Of a stretch of DNA of 64,000 nucleotides, positions 37,201 to 46,747 are shown in pieces. Under the pieces are notes generated by a model that was given only the letters and a program-made list of their open reading frames with translations, ran no database searches and was not told where the DNA came from. This DNA is from Bacteroidota bacterium (GTDB lineage Bacteria; Bacteroidota; Bacteroidia; Bacteroidales; FEN-979): the NCBI GenBank assembly GCA_026391805.1, contig JAPLDJ010000005.1:42743-106742 (forward strand), given 5' to 3'. Every line of letters begins with the position of its first letter. Position 1 is the first letter of the stretch. A program made the translations under genes and the position numbers.

Positions 37201-37512
37201 GTCATCATCTTCGACAGGATCCGCGAATACAATAAACTCTATCCGAAAAGGGAACTTGCCGGCAACATCAACGCCGCCATCAACAGCACCCTGGGACGAA
37301 CCATCAACACTTCCGGTATCACACTGGTAACGTTGATCGTGATCTTTGTTTTCGGCGGTGAAGTGCTGAGAGGCTTCATGTTCGCATTGCTGATCGGGGT
37401 TATCTCCGGAACCTATTCTTCCGTGTTCAATGCAACACCCATCGCCTATGACCTGATCATGTGGGGAAAGAGGCGGAAGGAGAAGAAAGAGCTGGCATCT
37501 AAAGGGAAGTAA
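34282..37512 (+). CDS. secDF: Fused protein translocase subunit SecDF
   Basis: 1076 residues, SecD and SecF in one chain with twelve membrane helices expected. The SecD periplasmic motif INLGLDLKGGMNVTMDV lies at about 101-117 and the SecF counterpart DPGLDFTGGRSFVVRF at about 779-795; each is followed by its helix bundle with AMAVDSNVIIYERMREE and YSIMDTVIIFDRIREY. SecDF uses the proton gradient to complete export. A Lys/Glu-rich insert at about 308-385 (EKKEKGKKEEVKKEAVKKEK) interrupts the P1 head region. A clear terminator follows. Confidence 0.96.
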   Translation: MQNKGVIQFFAIIFALVCLFQLTFSFISYRYQSKADSYSTAPVAKQLAVRMAKGNPLREEFVYDSIVKSRLEYFNDSMANIPVFNILIKKYTLKDVREREINLGLDLKGGMNVTMDVSVPDIIRALSGNSQNPTFVKALQKAIEKEKSSTADFVDLFAESFKETDPNAQLASIFNTVELKDKVNYNSTNEEVVKVLRDETNAAINMTFEILRTRIDRFGVTQPNIQKLQTAGRILIELPGIKEPERVRKLLQGTAQLEFWETYQFPELSTYFNEADKRLVAILSTGGDTTSADSLKKDTTSMAAAAKLPQVTEKKEKGKKEEVKKEAVKKEKETKKEPVAAKTDTSRKENALLKQLGKDSTNKAMAGKKGKSIEESAKKNPLFTYLNPPIYQTKDGKYEQGQTAMVGRSLIKDTARVNNMLRLTQSIFPRDVKFAWMAKTREDSKEILELVALKITSRDGSPALGGEVINNARQDYDQNGQVEVSMSMNGEGARIWKRLTGDNIGKQIAIVLDGYVRSYPNVKGEIPNGSSSISGGSMTVEEAQDLANILKAGKLPAPARIVAEEEVGPSLGRESINAGLLSFIIAFIGVLLYMSLYYNGAGHVADIALFANVFFLFGVLASIGAVLTLPGIAGVVLTLAMAVDSNVIIYERMREEVRAGKGLRLVVKDGFHHALSAIIDGHVTTILTGIVLYIFGSGPVQGFATTLVIGLLLSLFSSIFIARLCFEWMLDRNMDITIGNKFTINAFQNTKIDFIGLRKKMYILSICIMIPGVFSIFIRGLDPGLDFTGGRSFVVRFDQNVSTNQLRTSLGKVLGEAPEVKTFGPNNQVKITTKFMINERTQKADSIVRIKIYDGVKGSYRNPITYDQFKSSDAKKIIGVLSSQRVDPTISYALIWQAVMAVIFSLVIIFIYIAIRFRNWQYGLGGVVALFHDTLIIITFFTLFHGILPFGMEVDQSFIAALLTIIGYSIMDTVIIFDRIREYNKLYPKRELAGNINAAINSTLGRTINTSGITLVTLIVIFVFGGEVLRGFMFALLIGVISGTYSSVFNATPIAYDLIMWGKRRKEKKELASKGK

Positions 37513-37540
37513 CTTCATTTACTGATAATTTTAAAGATGA

Positions 37541-37571
37541 AGCCGTTCAAATTGGACGGCTTTTTCTTTTT
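37541..37571 (+). terminator. Rho-independent terminator after secDF
   Basis: The stem AGCCGT/ACGGCT with a 9-base loop is followed by a run rich in T, 28 bases after the secDF stop. Confidence 0.85.
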
Positions 37572-37604
37572 GTCTGGTTTACTCATTTAATCGGGACTTT
37601 TTTT

Positions 37605-37612
37605 TACTTTTG
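37605..37612 (+). promoter_or_regulatory. Bacteroidota -7 promoter element (TACTTTTG)
   Basis: TACTTTTG lies 59 bases before the ATG at 37672; no convincing -33 element was seen at the usual spacing. Confidence 0.5.
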
Positions 37613-37671
37613 CATACAATAAGAAACAGGTTAATTTTGTTTTACCTGTGATAAAAAGTAATCCGATCCGT

Positions 37672-40146
37672 ATGAAGAAAGTTCCGGGAATCCTGTTACT
37701 CCTGTTTTTCTTTATTTCCAGCCTGACCTTTTCCCAGAACAAATATTCAAAGTCTGCTGATGATGCCTTTGCAGACCAGCAGTACCTTACTGCCCTGACA
37801 CGTTACCAGAAAGCCTATTCAAAAGTCAAGAACAACAAGGTTGAACGCGACCGTATCAACCTCCGGATGGCCGACTGCTACCGGATGATGAACAACATGA
37901 AGAAGGCCGAGATCGCCTATAAACGGCTTGCCACCGGCAAATATGTCAAGACCGATCCGAAAGTGCTTCTTTATTATGCCGATGCACTTAAGACCAACGG
38001 CAACTATACCGAAGCCATCAACCAGTACAAGATATACCTCGAAAAAGTGCCGAAAGATGCCCGTGCACAGCTTGGAATCGAAACTTGCACTCAGGCGATG
38101 GAATGGATCAAGAATCCGGGCAAATACGAAGTGAAATGGGAAAAGAAGATCAATGCCAAGGATGATGATTTTGCGCCGGCCTATGCCGACAAAACACATA
38201 ATTCGCTCATCTTCACCTCCGACCGTGAGGCATCAACCGGGAAGGACATAGATAACTGGAACGGTAAGCGTTTTTCCGACCTGTTCCTTGCCCGCAAAGA
38301 CCGCAAAGGCGACTGGCTCACCCCGATCCTGGCGGATGCGACGGAATCGCTGAACACAAAAGCCAATGACGGGGTTGCAAAGTTCAACAGCCGGTTTACC
38401 ACGATGTATTTTACCCGTTGCTGGAATGAACCGAAAAAGAAGAACGGCTGCGGGATCCTGAAAGTCAGCCGGGCCGGGACCACCGCCTGGGGGGATCCGG
38501 AATGGCTTGCACTGGCGGGCGACAGTACCACGGTGATCGGACATCCGTGCGTGACCAATGATGAAAGCACCATCTATTTCTCTGCCGACCTCCCGGGCGG
38601 ATATGGAGGAAAAGACATCTGGGTGGCTCACAAAGGGGGCGGAAAGACAGACGGAAAGGGAAAGAGCAGCGGATGGAGCCGGCCTGAAAACCTTGGTCCG
38701 GATATCAATTCTCCGGGAGATGAACTTTTCCCCTTTATCCGCGACGACAGCATTCTCTATTACTCCTCCAACGGACTTCCCGGCATGGGAGGACAGGACA
38801 TTTTCCGGTCGGTCAGGACCAAGGATAAATGGTCAAAGCCGGAAAACATGAAATACCCGATCAACTCAGCAGCGGATGATTTCGGGATTATATTCAATCC
38901 GGATGAACCGGAAGAAGGCTATTTCTCATCGAACCGCCCCGGCGGAAAAGGCGGCGATGACATCTATTCGTTCGTAGTACCGCCCCTGTTGTTTACACTG
39001 CAGGGAACCGTCACCGACGACCGTACCCTCCAGCCCGTCCAGGGCGCGCTGGTCAAGCTGAACGGCACCAACGGCAAAACCCTGCAGTACAATACCGACG
39101 AAAAGGGAAAATACAGCTTTAACAAGAACCAAATCGCACCTAACACGACCTTCGAGATCCTCGTGGTCAAGAAGGATTATTTCAATGAGAAGGGAAAAGA
39201 GACCACGCTCGGACTGGAAAAAAGCAAAGACCTTACCCGAAACTTTGTCCTGAGGCCCATTCCCAAAAAACCGGTGGTATTGCCCGACATCCTTTACGAC
39301 CTTGACAAGTACGACCTCAAGCCGCAGTTCCAGGATTCACTCCAGGGCCTTATCGCCACGCTGGATGCCAATGAGAACATTGTCATCGAGCTTGCTTCGC
39401 ACACCGACTCCCGCGGATCGGATGAACGGAACGACATCCTTTCTCAGCGGCGCGCACAATCGGTTGTGGATTACCTGATCACCCGCGGTATCGATCCTGA
39501 CCGCATGACCGCCAAGGGTTATGGCAAAAGAGTTCCGAGAGTACTGACAAAAGACATCACCAAGGATGGTTTTCTTTTTAAGACGGGAACTGTGCTGACG
39601 GATTCGCTCATTAATTCACTTTCGGGCACACCTGAAAAGGAAGCCGCCCATGCACTAAACAGGAGAACCGAATTCAGCATTGTAAGGAACGACTACATCC
39701 CGAAGTCCCAGATCACCAAGGCCGTAGCCCCGAAGATCGAGGTCGTGGAGAATCCGGAAGAAAATTCAATCTCCTATACTGCCACGCGGGACGGCTTCCA
39801 GACTACTGTTTACATTAACGGGATGACGACTCAGCTTGAGTTCAGCAAGGGAGAAAAGGAAGTGTACATCTCTCCGGATGAAGCCATGCATCTTCTGAAG
39901 GAGGGATCGATCGACAAGACCGATTTCAAGGGCGATGTGAACAAGATCCTCGGCACCGGTACGGTTGCCGATAAAGCGGTGGTAACCCTGAAAGAGCTGA
40001 AGCTCGGCAAAAATGTGGTGAAGAACATCGATGCCACCGTCAACTCAAAGATCAGGTCGGATATGGTTTTCGGTGAAAACACCCTGAACAAGTTCGGTGC
40101 TTACACCATCGATGACAAGGACAATAAAGTGATCTTCAATAAATAG
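37672..40146 (+). CDS. PorE-like OmpA protein: TPR, PD40 propeller, carboxypeptidase-like, OmpA and degenerate retropepsin-like domains
   Basis: 824 residues from the ATG at 37672 (signal peptide MKKVPGILLLLFFFISSLTF; a GTG start 8 codons earlier is less likely). Order: TPR helices (25-130), PD40/WD40-like propeller with YFSADLPGGYGGKDIW and YYSSNGLPGMGGQDIF (150-438), carboxypeptidase-regulatory-like domain (440-538), OmpA domain (540-675) with HTDSRGSDERNDILSQRRA. This is the layout of PorE, which ties the type IX secretion machinery to peptidoglycan. The tail (703-823) aligns with bacterial retropepsins, but the catalytic DTGA position reads SKGE (725-728), so it should be inactive. That last domain is not part of PorE as I know it. 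purM follows 22 bases later. Confidence 0.85.
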   Translation: MKKVPGILLLLFFFISSLTFSQNKYSKSADDAFADQQYLTALTRYQKAYSKVKNNKVERDRINLRMADCYRMMNNMKKAEIAYKRLATGKYVKTDPKVLLYYADALKTNGNYTEAINQYKIYLEKVPKDARAQLGIETCTQAMEWIKNPGKYEVKWEKKINAKDDDFAPAYADKTHNSLIFTSDREASTGKDIDNWNGKRFSDLFLARKDRKGDWLTPILADATESLNTKANDGVAKFNSRFTTMYFTRCWNEPKKKNGCGILKVSRAGTTAWGDPEWLALAGDSTTVIGHPCVTNDESTIYFSADLPGGYGGKDIWVAHKGGGKTDGKGKSSGWSRPENLGPDINSPGDELFPFIRDDSILYYSSNGLPGMGGQDIFRSVRTKDKWSKPENMKYPINSAADDFGIIFNPDEPEEGYFSSNRPGGKGGDDIYSFVVPPLLFTLQGTVTDDRTLQPVQGALVKLNGTNGKTLQYNTDEKGKYSFNKNQIAPNTTFEILVVKKDYFNEKGKETTLGLEKSKDLTRNFVLRPIPKKPVVLPDILYDLDKYDLKPQFQDSLQGLIATLDANENIVIELASHTDSRGSDERNDILSQRRAQSVVDYLITRGIDPDRMTAKGYGKRVPRVLTKDITKDGFLFKTGTVLTDSLINSLSGTPEKEAAHALNRRTEFSIVRNDYIPKSQITKAVAPKIEVVENPEENSISYTATRDGFQTTVYINGMTTQLEFSKGEKEVYISPDEAMHLLKEGSIDKTDFKGDVNKILGTGTVADKAVVTLKELKLGKNVVKNIDATVNSKIRSDMVFGENTLNKFGAYTIDDKDNKVIFNK

Positions 40147-40168
40147 TTCATATTCCGGGATCAATCCA

Positions 40169-41341
40169 ATGGCGGAGCCTTCGCGTTACGGAAAGAGAGG
40201 CGTTTCGTCCTCGAAAGAGGATGTCCACGCTGCGATCCAATCCATCGATAAAGGCCTTTTTCCTAAAGCTTTCTGTAAAATAATACCCGACATCACCGGG
40301 AATGATCCGGAGTATTGTTCCATCATGCATGCCGATGGTGCGGGAACAAAATCTTCTTTAGCCTATATTTACTGGAAGGAAACCGGCGATATCTCCGTGT
40401 GGAAAGGCATCGCGCAGGATGCTGTCGTGATGAACCTCGACGATCTCCTGTGCGCAGGCGCTACTGATAACATCCTGCTTTCCTCGACGATCGGCCGGAA
40501 TAAACGGCTTATTCCCGGTGAAGTCATAAGGGAAATCATTCTCGGAACGGAAGAATTCCTGGAAGAGATGAGGAACCAGGGGATCGGGATCCACTCGACA
40601 GGCGGGGAGACAGCAGATGTGGGCGATCTTGTCAGGACGATCATTGTCGATTCTACGGTCTACTGCCGGATGAAGCGTTCGGAAGTGATCGACAATGCCG
40701 GCATCCGCAACGGTGACCTGATCATTGGACTTTCCTCTTCCGGACAATCAATTTATGAACATTCCTATAACGGCGGAATGGGAAGCAACGGGCTGACATC
40801 GGCCAGGCATGATGTGCTCGAAAACCAGTATGCTGTAAAATATCCGGAAAGCTTCGATAACGGGATCCCGTTTGAACTTGCCTATTCAGGAAAAAAGAGT
40901 CTCACCGTTCCTTCAGGGATCCCGGGCATGGATGTGGGCAAGCTGATCCTCTCTCCCACCCGGACCTATGCGCCGGTTATTAAGAAGATTTTTGATGAGC
41001 ACAGGAAAGAGATCCATGGCATGGTTCACTGCAGCGGCGGTGGTCAAACCAAGGTGCTTCATTTTATCGATCAGCTTCATATCATCAAGGATGACCTGTT
41101 TTCGGTTCCGCCATTGTTTTCTTTGATCCAGTCCGAATCCGGCACACCCTGGGAAGAAATGTACAGGGTATTTAACATGGGCCACAGGATGGAGCTGTAT
41201 GTTCCACAGCAGGTCGCAAACAACATCATCTCCATCTCGAAACAATTCAAAATCGACGCAAAGGTCATTGGCCATGTCGAAGCATCATCAGAAAAGATGT
41301 TGACAATCACGTCTGATGTCGGCACCTTTGTTTATAGGTAG
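40169..41341 (+). CDS. purM: Phosphoribosylformylglycinamidine cyclo-ligase
   Basis: 390 residues. The opening RYGKRGVSSSKEDVHAAI, ADGAGTKSSLAY, NLDDLLCAGATDNILL, STGGETADVGDLV and GLSSSGQSIYE are PurM/AIR-synthase landmarks. It makes AIR from FGAM in purine synthesis. It is longer than the E. coli form (about 345 residues). Directly after the PorE-like gene with a 22-base gap, so likely read from the same promoter. Confidence 0.93.
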   Translation: MAEPSRYGKRGVSSSKEDVHAAIQSIDKGLFPKAFCKIIPDITGNDPEYCSIMHADGAGTKSSLAYIYWKETGDISVWKGIAQDAVVMNLDDLLCAGATDNILLSSTIGRNKRLIPGEVIREIILGTEEFLEEMRNQGIGIHSTGGETADVGDLVRTIIVDSTVYCRMKRSEVIDNAGIRNGDLIIGLSSSGQSIYEHSYNGGMGSNGLTSARHDVLENQYAVKYPESFDNGIPFELAYSGKKSLTVPSGIPGMDVGKLILSPTRTYAPVIKKIFDEHRKEIHGMVHCSGGGQTKVLHFIDQLHIIKDDLFSVPPLFSLIQSESGTPWEEMYRVFNMGHRMELYVPQQVANNIISISKQFKIDAKVIGHVEASSEKMLTITSDVGTFVYR

Positions 41342-41349
41342 TTTTTCTC

Positions 41350-41510
41350 CTTTCGCTATTTCGCTTTTACAATAATGTCACACCTACGGTGTTTATAATT
41401 GTTGCCGATATCTCCTTCTACATAAATGTCACCCCTATGGGGTTTCCAAAAAAAATTCTAAATTCAATACCTCAAATCCAGCATCCAGTATCCAGCATCC
41501 AGCATCCGGA
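41350..41510. repeat. Intergenic repeats between purM and prfA
   Basis: TTTCGCTATTTCGCTTTT (inverse of the AAATAGCGAAA word) is followed by two short hairpins, CACCTACGGTG (41384) and CCCCTATGGGG (41433), each near AATGTCA, then tandem ATCCAGC words (about 41476-41508). The ATCCAGC words also make up part of the linker in the UvrA fusion. Confidence 0.6.
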
Positions 41511-41518
41511 TTTTTTGG

Positions 41519-41526
41519 TACCTTTG
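41519..41526 (+). promoter_or_regulatory. Bacteroidota -7 promoter element (TACCTTTG)
   Basis: TACCTTTG ends 21 bases before the prfA ATG. A purine-rich AAGGAGT follows it, a better Shine-Dalgarno than usual in this window. Confidence 0.6.
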
Positions 41527-41547
41527 CACGCCAATTAAGGAGTAAGT

Positions 41548-42618
41548 ATGTTAGATAAACTTGAAGCCATAAAGCTCAAGTACGACGAGATCGAGCAGCA
41601 GATGTCGGATCCCAATGTGATGGGAGACATGAAGCGCTACATCAAGCTGAGCAAGGATTACAAGTCGCTGCAGCCGGTCATGGATGCTTATGACAAGTAC
41701 AAGAACATCCTGGCCAACATCGATCATGCAAAAGACATCGTCCATAATGAAAAGGACGAAGAGTTTAGGGCGATGGCGAAGGAGGAACTGGACCTTTTTA
41801 CAACAGAGCGTGACAGGCTGGAAGATGAGATCAGGCTTTTGCTGGTTCCGACAGATCCTGAAGACGAGAAAAATGCAGTGGTTGAGATCCGTGCCGGAAC
41901 GGGTGGCGATGAGGCCAGCATCTTTGCCGGCGACCTTTACCGGATGTACAATAAATATTGTGAAACCCGCGGCTGGAAGGTGGAACTGGTCGATTTTTCC
42001 GATGGCACCTCCGGCGGGTTCAAGGAAATTATCTTCAACGTAGTTGGCGAAGGCGTTTACGGACTCCTGAAATATGAATCAGGCGTTCACCGGGTACAGC
42101 GTGTTCCGCAGACGGAAACGCAGGGGCGTGTGCATACATCTGCTGCAACTGTAGCAGTTCTCCCGGAAGCCGACGAATTCGATGTCGAGATTAAACCTGC
42201 CGATGTAAGGAAGGATACCTTCTGTTCTTCCGGACCAGGGGGCCAGTCGGTGAATACCACCTATTCCGCTATCCGGCTTACACATATCCCTTCAGGCATT
42301 GTGGCCAGCTGCCAGGATGAAAAATCGCAGATCAAGAATTTTGAAAAGGCGATGAAGGTCCTGCGAACGCGGCTGTACGAGCTGGAGCACCAGAAATACC
42401 TGGATGAGATATCGAAAAAAAGGAAGACCATGGTCTCTACCGGCGACCGCTCCGCAAAGATCCGCACCTACAATTATCCCCAGAGCCGTGTCACCGACCA
42501 CCGCATCAACCTGACGCTTTACAACCTCCCTGTGATCATGGATGGCGACGTCCAGCCGCTGATAGAAGCCCTTCAGCTTGCTGAAAACGCCGAGCGGATG
42601 AAGGAAGCGGTGAGTTAA
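41548..42618 (+). CDS. prfA: Peptide chain release factor 1
   Basis: 356 residues. The class-I release factor core is clear: [55 protein letters not shown], the peptidyl-tRNA hydrolysis motif GGQ in [11 protein letters not shown], and [22 protein letters not shown]. The overall RF1 pattern and the N-terminal helix bundle without a frameshift site distinguish it from RF2. pyrF follows after 20 bases. Confidence 0.94.
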   Translation: MLDKLEAIKLKYDEIEQQMSDPNVMGDMKRYIKLSKDYKSLQPVMDAYDKYKNILANIDHAKDIVHNEKDEEFRAMAKEELDLFTTERDRLEDEIRLLLVPTDPEDEKNAVVEIRAGTGGDEASIFAGDLYRMYNKYCETRGWKVELVDFSDGTSGGFKEIIFNVVGEGVYGLLKYESGVHRVQRVPQTETQGRVHTSAATVAVLPEADEFDVEIKPADVRKDTFCSSGPGGQSVNTTYSAIRLTHIPSGIVASCQDEKSQIKNFEKAMKVLRTRLYELEHQKYLDEISKKRKTMVSTGDRSAKIRTYNYPQSRVTDHRINLTLYNLPVIMDGDVQPLIEALQLAENAERMKEAVS

Positions 42619-42638
42619 TCGTAAATCGTACTTTAATT

Positions 42639-43472
42639 ATGGATCGTACAGCATTAATCAATTCGATAAAAACCAAGAGGTCATTTCTTTGCATTGGCCT
42701 CGACACCGATCTTTCCAAGATCCCGCAACATCTGTTAAAGGAAGAAGATCCTGCCTTCGAATTCAACCGGCAGATCATCGATGCCACGCACGACCTGGCC
42801 GTGGCTTACAAGCCCAACCTTGCATTTTATGAATGCAACGGCATCAAAGGATGGCAAAGCCTTACCCGGACAATTCAATACCTTAAGCAGTTCGACGTAT
42901 TTACCATCGCAGATGCAAAGCGTGGGGATATCGGGAATACCTCGACCCAGTATGCGAAGACTTTTTTCAATCCTTCGGATTCAGGTCTCGATTTTGATGC
43001 CGTGACGGTAGCACCATACATGGGAGAAGATTCTGTGAAACCGTTTCTTGAATTTCCGGGGAAATGGGTCATCCTGCTGGCATTAACCTCCAACAAAGGG
43101 GCCAATGATTTCCAGTTAATGGTGAATAAAGCTTCCGGAATAAAGGTATTTGAGGAAGTGCTTTTAAAATCCCGCGGCTGGGGCTCTCCCGATAACATGA
43201 TGTATGTGGTTGGCGCGACCAAGGCTGAAATGCTGACAGAAGTCAGAAGGCTTGTTCCGGATCATTTCCTGCTCGTACCCGGCGTCGGCGCCCAGGGAGG
43301 AAGCCTTCAGGAAGTGGCAAAATTTGGCCTTACAAAGGATTGCGGACTACTGGTAAATTCTTCCAGGAATATTATCTATGCTTCAAAGGAAATTGATTTC
43401 GCTGAGAAAGCCCGGGAAGAAGCTGCCAGAATGCAACTTGAAATGGAAGAAATCCTAATAAAAATATTTTAG
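42639..43472 (+). CDS. pyrF: Orotidine-5'-phosphate decarboxylase
   Basis: 277 residues, the longer type found in Bacteroidota and actinomycetes. [14 protein letters not shown] at the start, the catalytic [16 protein letters not shown], and [11 protein letters not shown] are diagnostic. It makes UMP, the precursor for PyrG. Likely co-transcribed with prfA. Confidence 0.95.
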   Translation: MDRTALINSIKTKRSFLCIGLDTDLSKIPQHLLKEEDPAFEFNRQIIDATHDLAVAYKPNLAFYECNGIKGWQSLTRTIQYLKQFDVFTIADAKRGDIGNTSTQYAKTFFNPSDSGLDFDAVTVAPYMGEDSVKPFLEFPGKWVILLALTSNKGANDFQLMVNKASGIKVFEEVLLKSRGWGSPDNMMYVVGATKAEMLTEVRRLVPDHFLLVPGVGAQGGSLQEVAKFGLTKDCGLLVNSSRNIIYASKEIDFAEKAREEAARMQLEMEEILIKIF

Positions 43473-43479
43473 ATCGTTC

Positions 43480-43533
43480 TGTAACCTGGAGATCTTCTTC
43501 AACTCACCAGTTCACCAATTCACCAGTTCTCGG
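43480..43533. repeat. CTCACCAGTTCACCA repeat words
   Basis: CAACTCACCAGTTCACCAAT and following words are the inverse of GGTGAACTGGTGAG tracts at 57255-57285 and 60060-60125. Confidence 0.5.
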
Positions 43534-44553
43534 CTACTCCACAAAGGTTATCCACCCGTACTTATCTTCCTCGATTCCCTCCTGGATCCCTTTCAGCCTA
43601 TTGTAAAGTTTCTCTGAGATCGGTCCGACATGACCGTCCTTGCAGTACTGATAAACCTTGCCGGAATCGCGGTCAACGATCTTACAGATGGGAGAGATCA
43701 CGGCAGCGGTCCCGCAGGCGCCACACTCCTCAAACGTTTCAAGTTCTTCCACAGGAACATGGCGTCGCTCAACCTTCATCCCTATCTCTTCTGCAATCGT
43801 GCGCAGCGACATGTTGGTGATCGACGGCAGGATCGAAACAGAATCCGGGGTTATATAGGTATTGTTCTTGATCCCGAAGAAATTGGCAGGACCTGCTTCA
43901 TCGATGTATTTCTTTTCTTTTGCATCCAGAAAGATACAGGAAGCATAGCCTTCATCATGGGCGCGTTCACTTGCACGCAGGCTGGCGGCATAATTACCAC
44001 CCACCTTGATACTCCCGGTTCCCAGCGGGGCAGCACGGTCGTAATCCCGTACGATCTGCATCTTCACCGGGTTGAATCCCTCCTTGAAATAAGGGCCGAC
44101 CGGACCGACGAAAACCATAAACATATATTCCTTTGCGGGTTTAACACCGACCTGGGCGCCTGTGCCGATCAGCAATGGACGGACGTATAAAGATGCTCCT
44201 TCGCCATAAGGCGGAACATACTTGATGTTCATCTTGACCGCCTTCAGGATGGCCTTGCGGAAAAGCTCGGCAGGAACTTCCGGCATCATCAGTCCGACCG
44301 CCGAACGGTTCATCCGCTTGCCGTTCTCATCCAGCCGGAAGATGCGGACCTTCCCATCCTTGCCGGTAAACGCTTTCATGCCTTCAAAGGCTTCCTGCCC
44401 GTAGTGCAGACAGGTCGCAGCCATGTGCATCGTAATGTATTCGGAATCGGATACCTCCAATTCACCCCATTTACCGTCAATGTAATAACAGCGGACGTTG
44501 TAATCCGTTTTGAAATAGCCGAATGGCAGACCTTTCCAGTCAATTGAGCTCAT
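43534..44553 (-). CDS. ilvE: Branched-chain amino acid aminotransferase
   Basis: 339 residues, the longer class-IV type. The glyoxylate-like start MSSIDWKGLPFGYFKTDYN, QEAFEGMKAF, RPLLIGTG, the PLP-lysine region GTGSIKVGGNYAASL, DEAGPANFFGI and CGTAAVISPI are all characteristic. It interconverts branched amino acids and keto acids. It stands alone, divergent from htpG. Confidence 0.94.
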   Translation of the reverse strand: MSSIDWKGLPFGYFKTDYNVRCYYIDGKWGELEVSDSEYITMHMAATCLHYGQEAFEGMKAFTGKDGKVRIFRLDENGKRMNRSAVGLMMPEVPAELFRKAILKAVKMNIKYVPPYGEGASLYVRPLLIGTGAQVGVKPAKEYMFMVFVGPVGPYFKEGFNPVKMQIVRDYDRAAPLGTGSIKVGGNYAASLRASERAHDEGYASCIFLDAKEKKYIDEAGPANFFGIKNNTYITPDSVSILPSITNMSLRTIAEEIGMKVERRHVPVEELETFEECGACGTAAVISPICKIVDRDSGKVYQYCKDGHVGPISEKLYNRLKGIQEGIEEDKYGWITFVE

Positions 44554-44744
44554 ATAATATAAATATTAAGTTTGATGTCAGTTGGATCAGTTGAAAGATG
44601 TTGTAAAGTTAGAATTTTATTCAATGTCCGGATAAAATTGGCAGAAAAAATCATCTTCCTCGTACGTCAATTTGTCAGCTATTAAATCAATGGCACTTCC
44701 TTTGACATGTGTGCCGCATTCAAAAACCAATTTCTTCTAAAACT

Positions 44745-46652
44745 ATGCAAAAAGGTAAGATCAATGTCCAGACGGAAAACATATTTCCGATCATCAAAAA
44801 ATTTCTCTATTCCGATCATGAGATATTCCTTCGCGAACTCATATCGAACGCCGTTGACGCCACACAGAAACTGAAAACCCTTGTTTCGCTTGACAAGTAC
44901 CACGGTGATGTGAGCGACCTTACCATCCAGGTCGTGCTGGATAAAAAGAAAAAGACCCTCAGGGTTATAGATAAAGGTATCGGCATGACGGCCGAGGAGG
45001 TGGACAAGTACATCAACCAGATCGCATTTTCAAGCGCAGAAGAGTTTGTCAAGAAATTTAAAACGAAATCAGAGGCTGAGATGAATGCGTTGATCGGCCA
45101 TTTCGGGCTTGGTTTTTATTCGAGTTTCATGGTTTCCGACAAGGTCGAGATCTATTCCAAGACCTATAAAAAGAGCGGCGACACAAAGGCAGTATACTGG
45201 GAATGTGACGGAAGTCCCGAATATTCGATGGAAGAAACAGACAGGAAAGAACGCGGAACGGAGGTGATCCTGCATCTCTCCGACGAATCAAAAGAATATC
45301 TTGAAGAATACCGTGTTCTTGAACTGCTGAAGAAATATTGCAAATTCCTGCCGGTGCCCATTCTGTTCGGTACGGAAAAGCACTGGGAAAAGGTGGAAGG
45401 GGAAAAGGATGCCGATGGGAAAGACAAGGAGATTGAGACCGAACTGCCAAGGATCATCAACAATACCAATCCCCTCTGGAAACAGAAACCGGTTGACCTG
45501 AAGGATGAGGACTATAAGAAATTCTACCGTGAACTGTATCCTTATAACTTCGAAGACCCCCTTTTCCAGGTTCACCTTAACGTTGACTATCCCTTCAACC
45601 TGACGGGGATTCTCTATTTTCCAAAAGTAAAGAAGTCATTTGAGGTCCAGAAGGACAAGATCCAGCTTTACTGCAACCAGGTGTTCGTCACCGATTCCGT
45701 GGAAGGCATTGTCCCTGATTTTCTTACCATGCTGCACGGCGTGCTGGATTCTCCGGATATCCCGTTGAACGTTTCCAGGAGTTACCTGCAGAGTGATCCG
45801 AACGTTAAGAAGATCTCAAACCACATCACCAAGAAGGTGGCCGATAAGCTGGAAGAGCTTTTCAAGGAAAACCGCGCTGATTTTGAAGCAAAATGGGATG
45901 ATATCAAGGTGTTTATCCAGTACGGGATCATCTCGGAGCCCAACTTTTTCGACCGTGCAAAAAAATTCTGCCTGCTGAAAAATTCCGAGGGCAAATATTT
46001 CACCTTCGATGAATACGAAAAGCATGTAAAGCCAGCGCAGAAGGACAAAGACGGCAACCTGATCTACATTTATTCAAACAACCTGACTGAACAGTATAAT
46101 TTCCTGGAACCGATTAAGGAACGCGGCTATGATGTACTCCTGATGGACGGCATCCTGGATGCCCATTTCATCAATGCGCTTGAGCAGAAATTTGAAAAGA
46201 CCCGGTTTACCCGCGTGGATGCCGACAATGTCGACAAGCTGATCAAAAAGGAGGAAGCAATTCCGTCCAAACTCGATGATGACCAGAAAAACAAGCTGAA
46301 GGAGCTGATCGAAAAGCAGGTCGAAAAGGGAAAATTCACCGTTGTTGTGGAAAGCATGAGCGAAACCGGGCAACCCATGATGGTGATGCAGCCGGAATTC
46401 ATGCGCAGGATGAAAGACATGTCGGCCCTTGGAGGCGGTATGTCTTACATGGGTGAACTTCCCGAGCAGTATAACCTGGTCGTTAATTCCAATAATGAAG
46501 TGATAAACCGCATCCTGAAGGAAGATGATGAAGCAAAGCAGGCTTCCGGAATAAAAGAACTTTTCAACCTGGCCCTGCTTGCACAGAATATGCTAAAAGG
46601 GAAGGAACTGAGCGATTTTATCAAGCGGACAACGGAGATGATCGGAAAATAA
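44745..46652 (+). CDS. htpG: Molecular chaperone HtpG (Hsp90)
   Basis: 635 residues from the ATG at 44745 (MQKGKINVQTENIFPII); 12 further in-frame residues upstream are not Hsp90-like. The GHKL ATPase has SDHEIFLRELISNAVDA, VIDKGIGMTAEEV (Lys for the usual Asn) and IGHFGLGFYSSFMV. The middle domain has VNVS-like LNVSRSYLQSD with the catalytic Arg, and the C-terminal domain is shortened compared with E. coli in the way seen in Bacteroidota. Confidence 0.94.
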   Translation: MQKGKINVQTENIFPIIKKFLYSDHEIFLRELISNAVDATQKLKTLVSLDKYHGDVSDLTIQVVLDKKKKTLRVIDKGIGMTAEEVDKYINQIAFSSAEEFVKKFKTKSEAEMNALIGHFGLGFYSSFMVSDKVEIYSKTYKKSGDTKAVYWECDGSPEYSMEETDRKERGTEVILHLSDESKEYLEEYRVLELLKKYCKFLPVPILFGTEKHWEKVEGEKDADGKDKEIETELPRIINNTNPLWKQKPVDLKDEDYKKFYRELYPYNFEDPLFQVHLNVDYPFNLTGILYFPKVKKSFEVQKDKIQLYCNQVFVTDSVEGIVPDFLTMLHGVLDSPDIPLNVSRSYLQSDPNVKKISNHITKKVADKLEELFKENRADFEAKWDDIKVFIQYGIISEPNFFDRAKKFCLLKNSEGKYFTFDEYEKHVKPAQKDKDGNLIYIYSNNLTEQYNFLEPIKERGYDVLLMDGILDAHFINALEQKFEKTRFTRVDADNVDKLIKKEEAIPSKLDDDQKNKLKELIEKQVEKGKFTVVVESMSETGQPMMVMQPEFMRRMKDMSALGGGMSYMGELPEQYNLVVNSNNEVINRILKEDDEAKQASGIKELFNLALLAQNMLKGKELSDFIKRTTEMIGK

Positions 46653-46669
46653 TCACGAATTAAAAACAT

Positions 46670-46740
46670 AAAATCGAATTACTTTGTTACTCTGTGACTT
46701 TGTCACTTTGTCATTTTAATCATTAAATTAGCAAAAAAAA
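46670..46740. repeat. ACTTTGT tandem words before lemA
   Basis: GTTACTCTGTGACTTTGTCA and following copies form a degenerate heptamer tract; a related CTTTGTACTTTGTCATT tract lies before pstS at 29299-29322. Confidence 0.45.
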
Positions 46741-46747
46741 CAACCTT

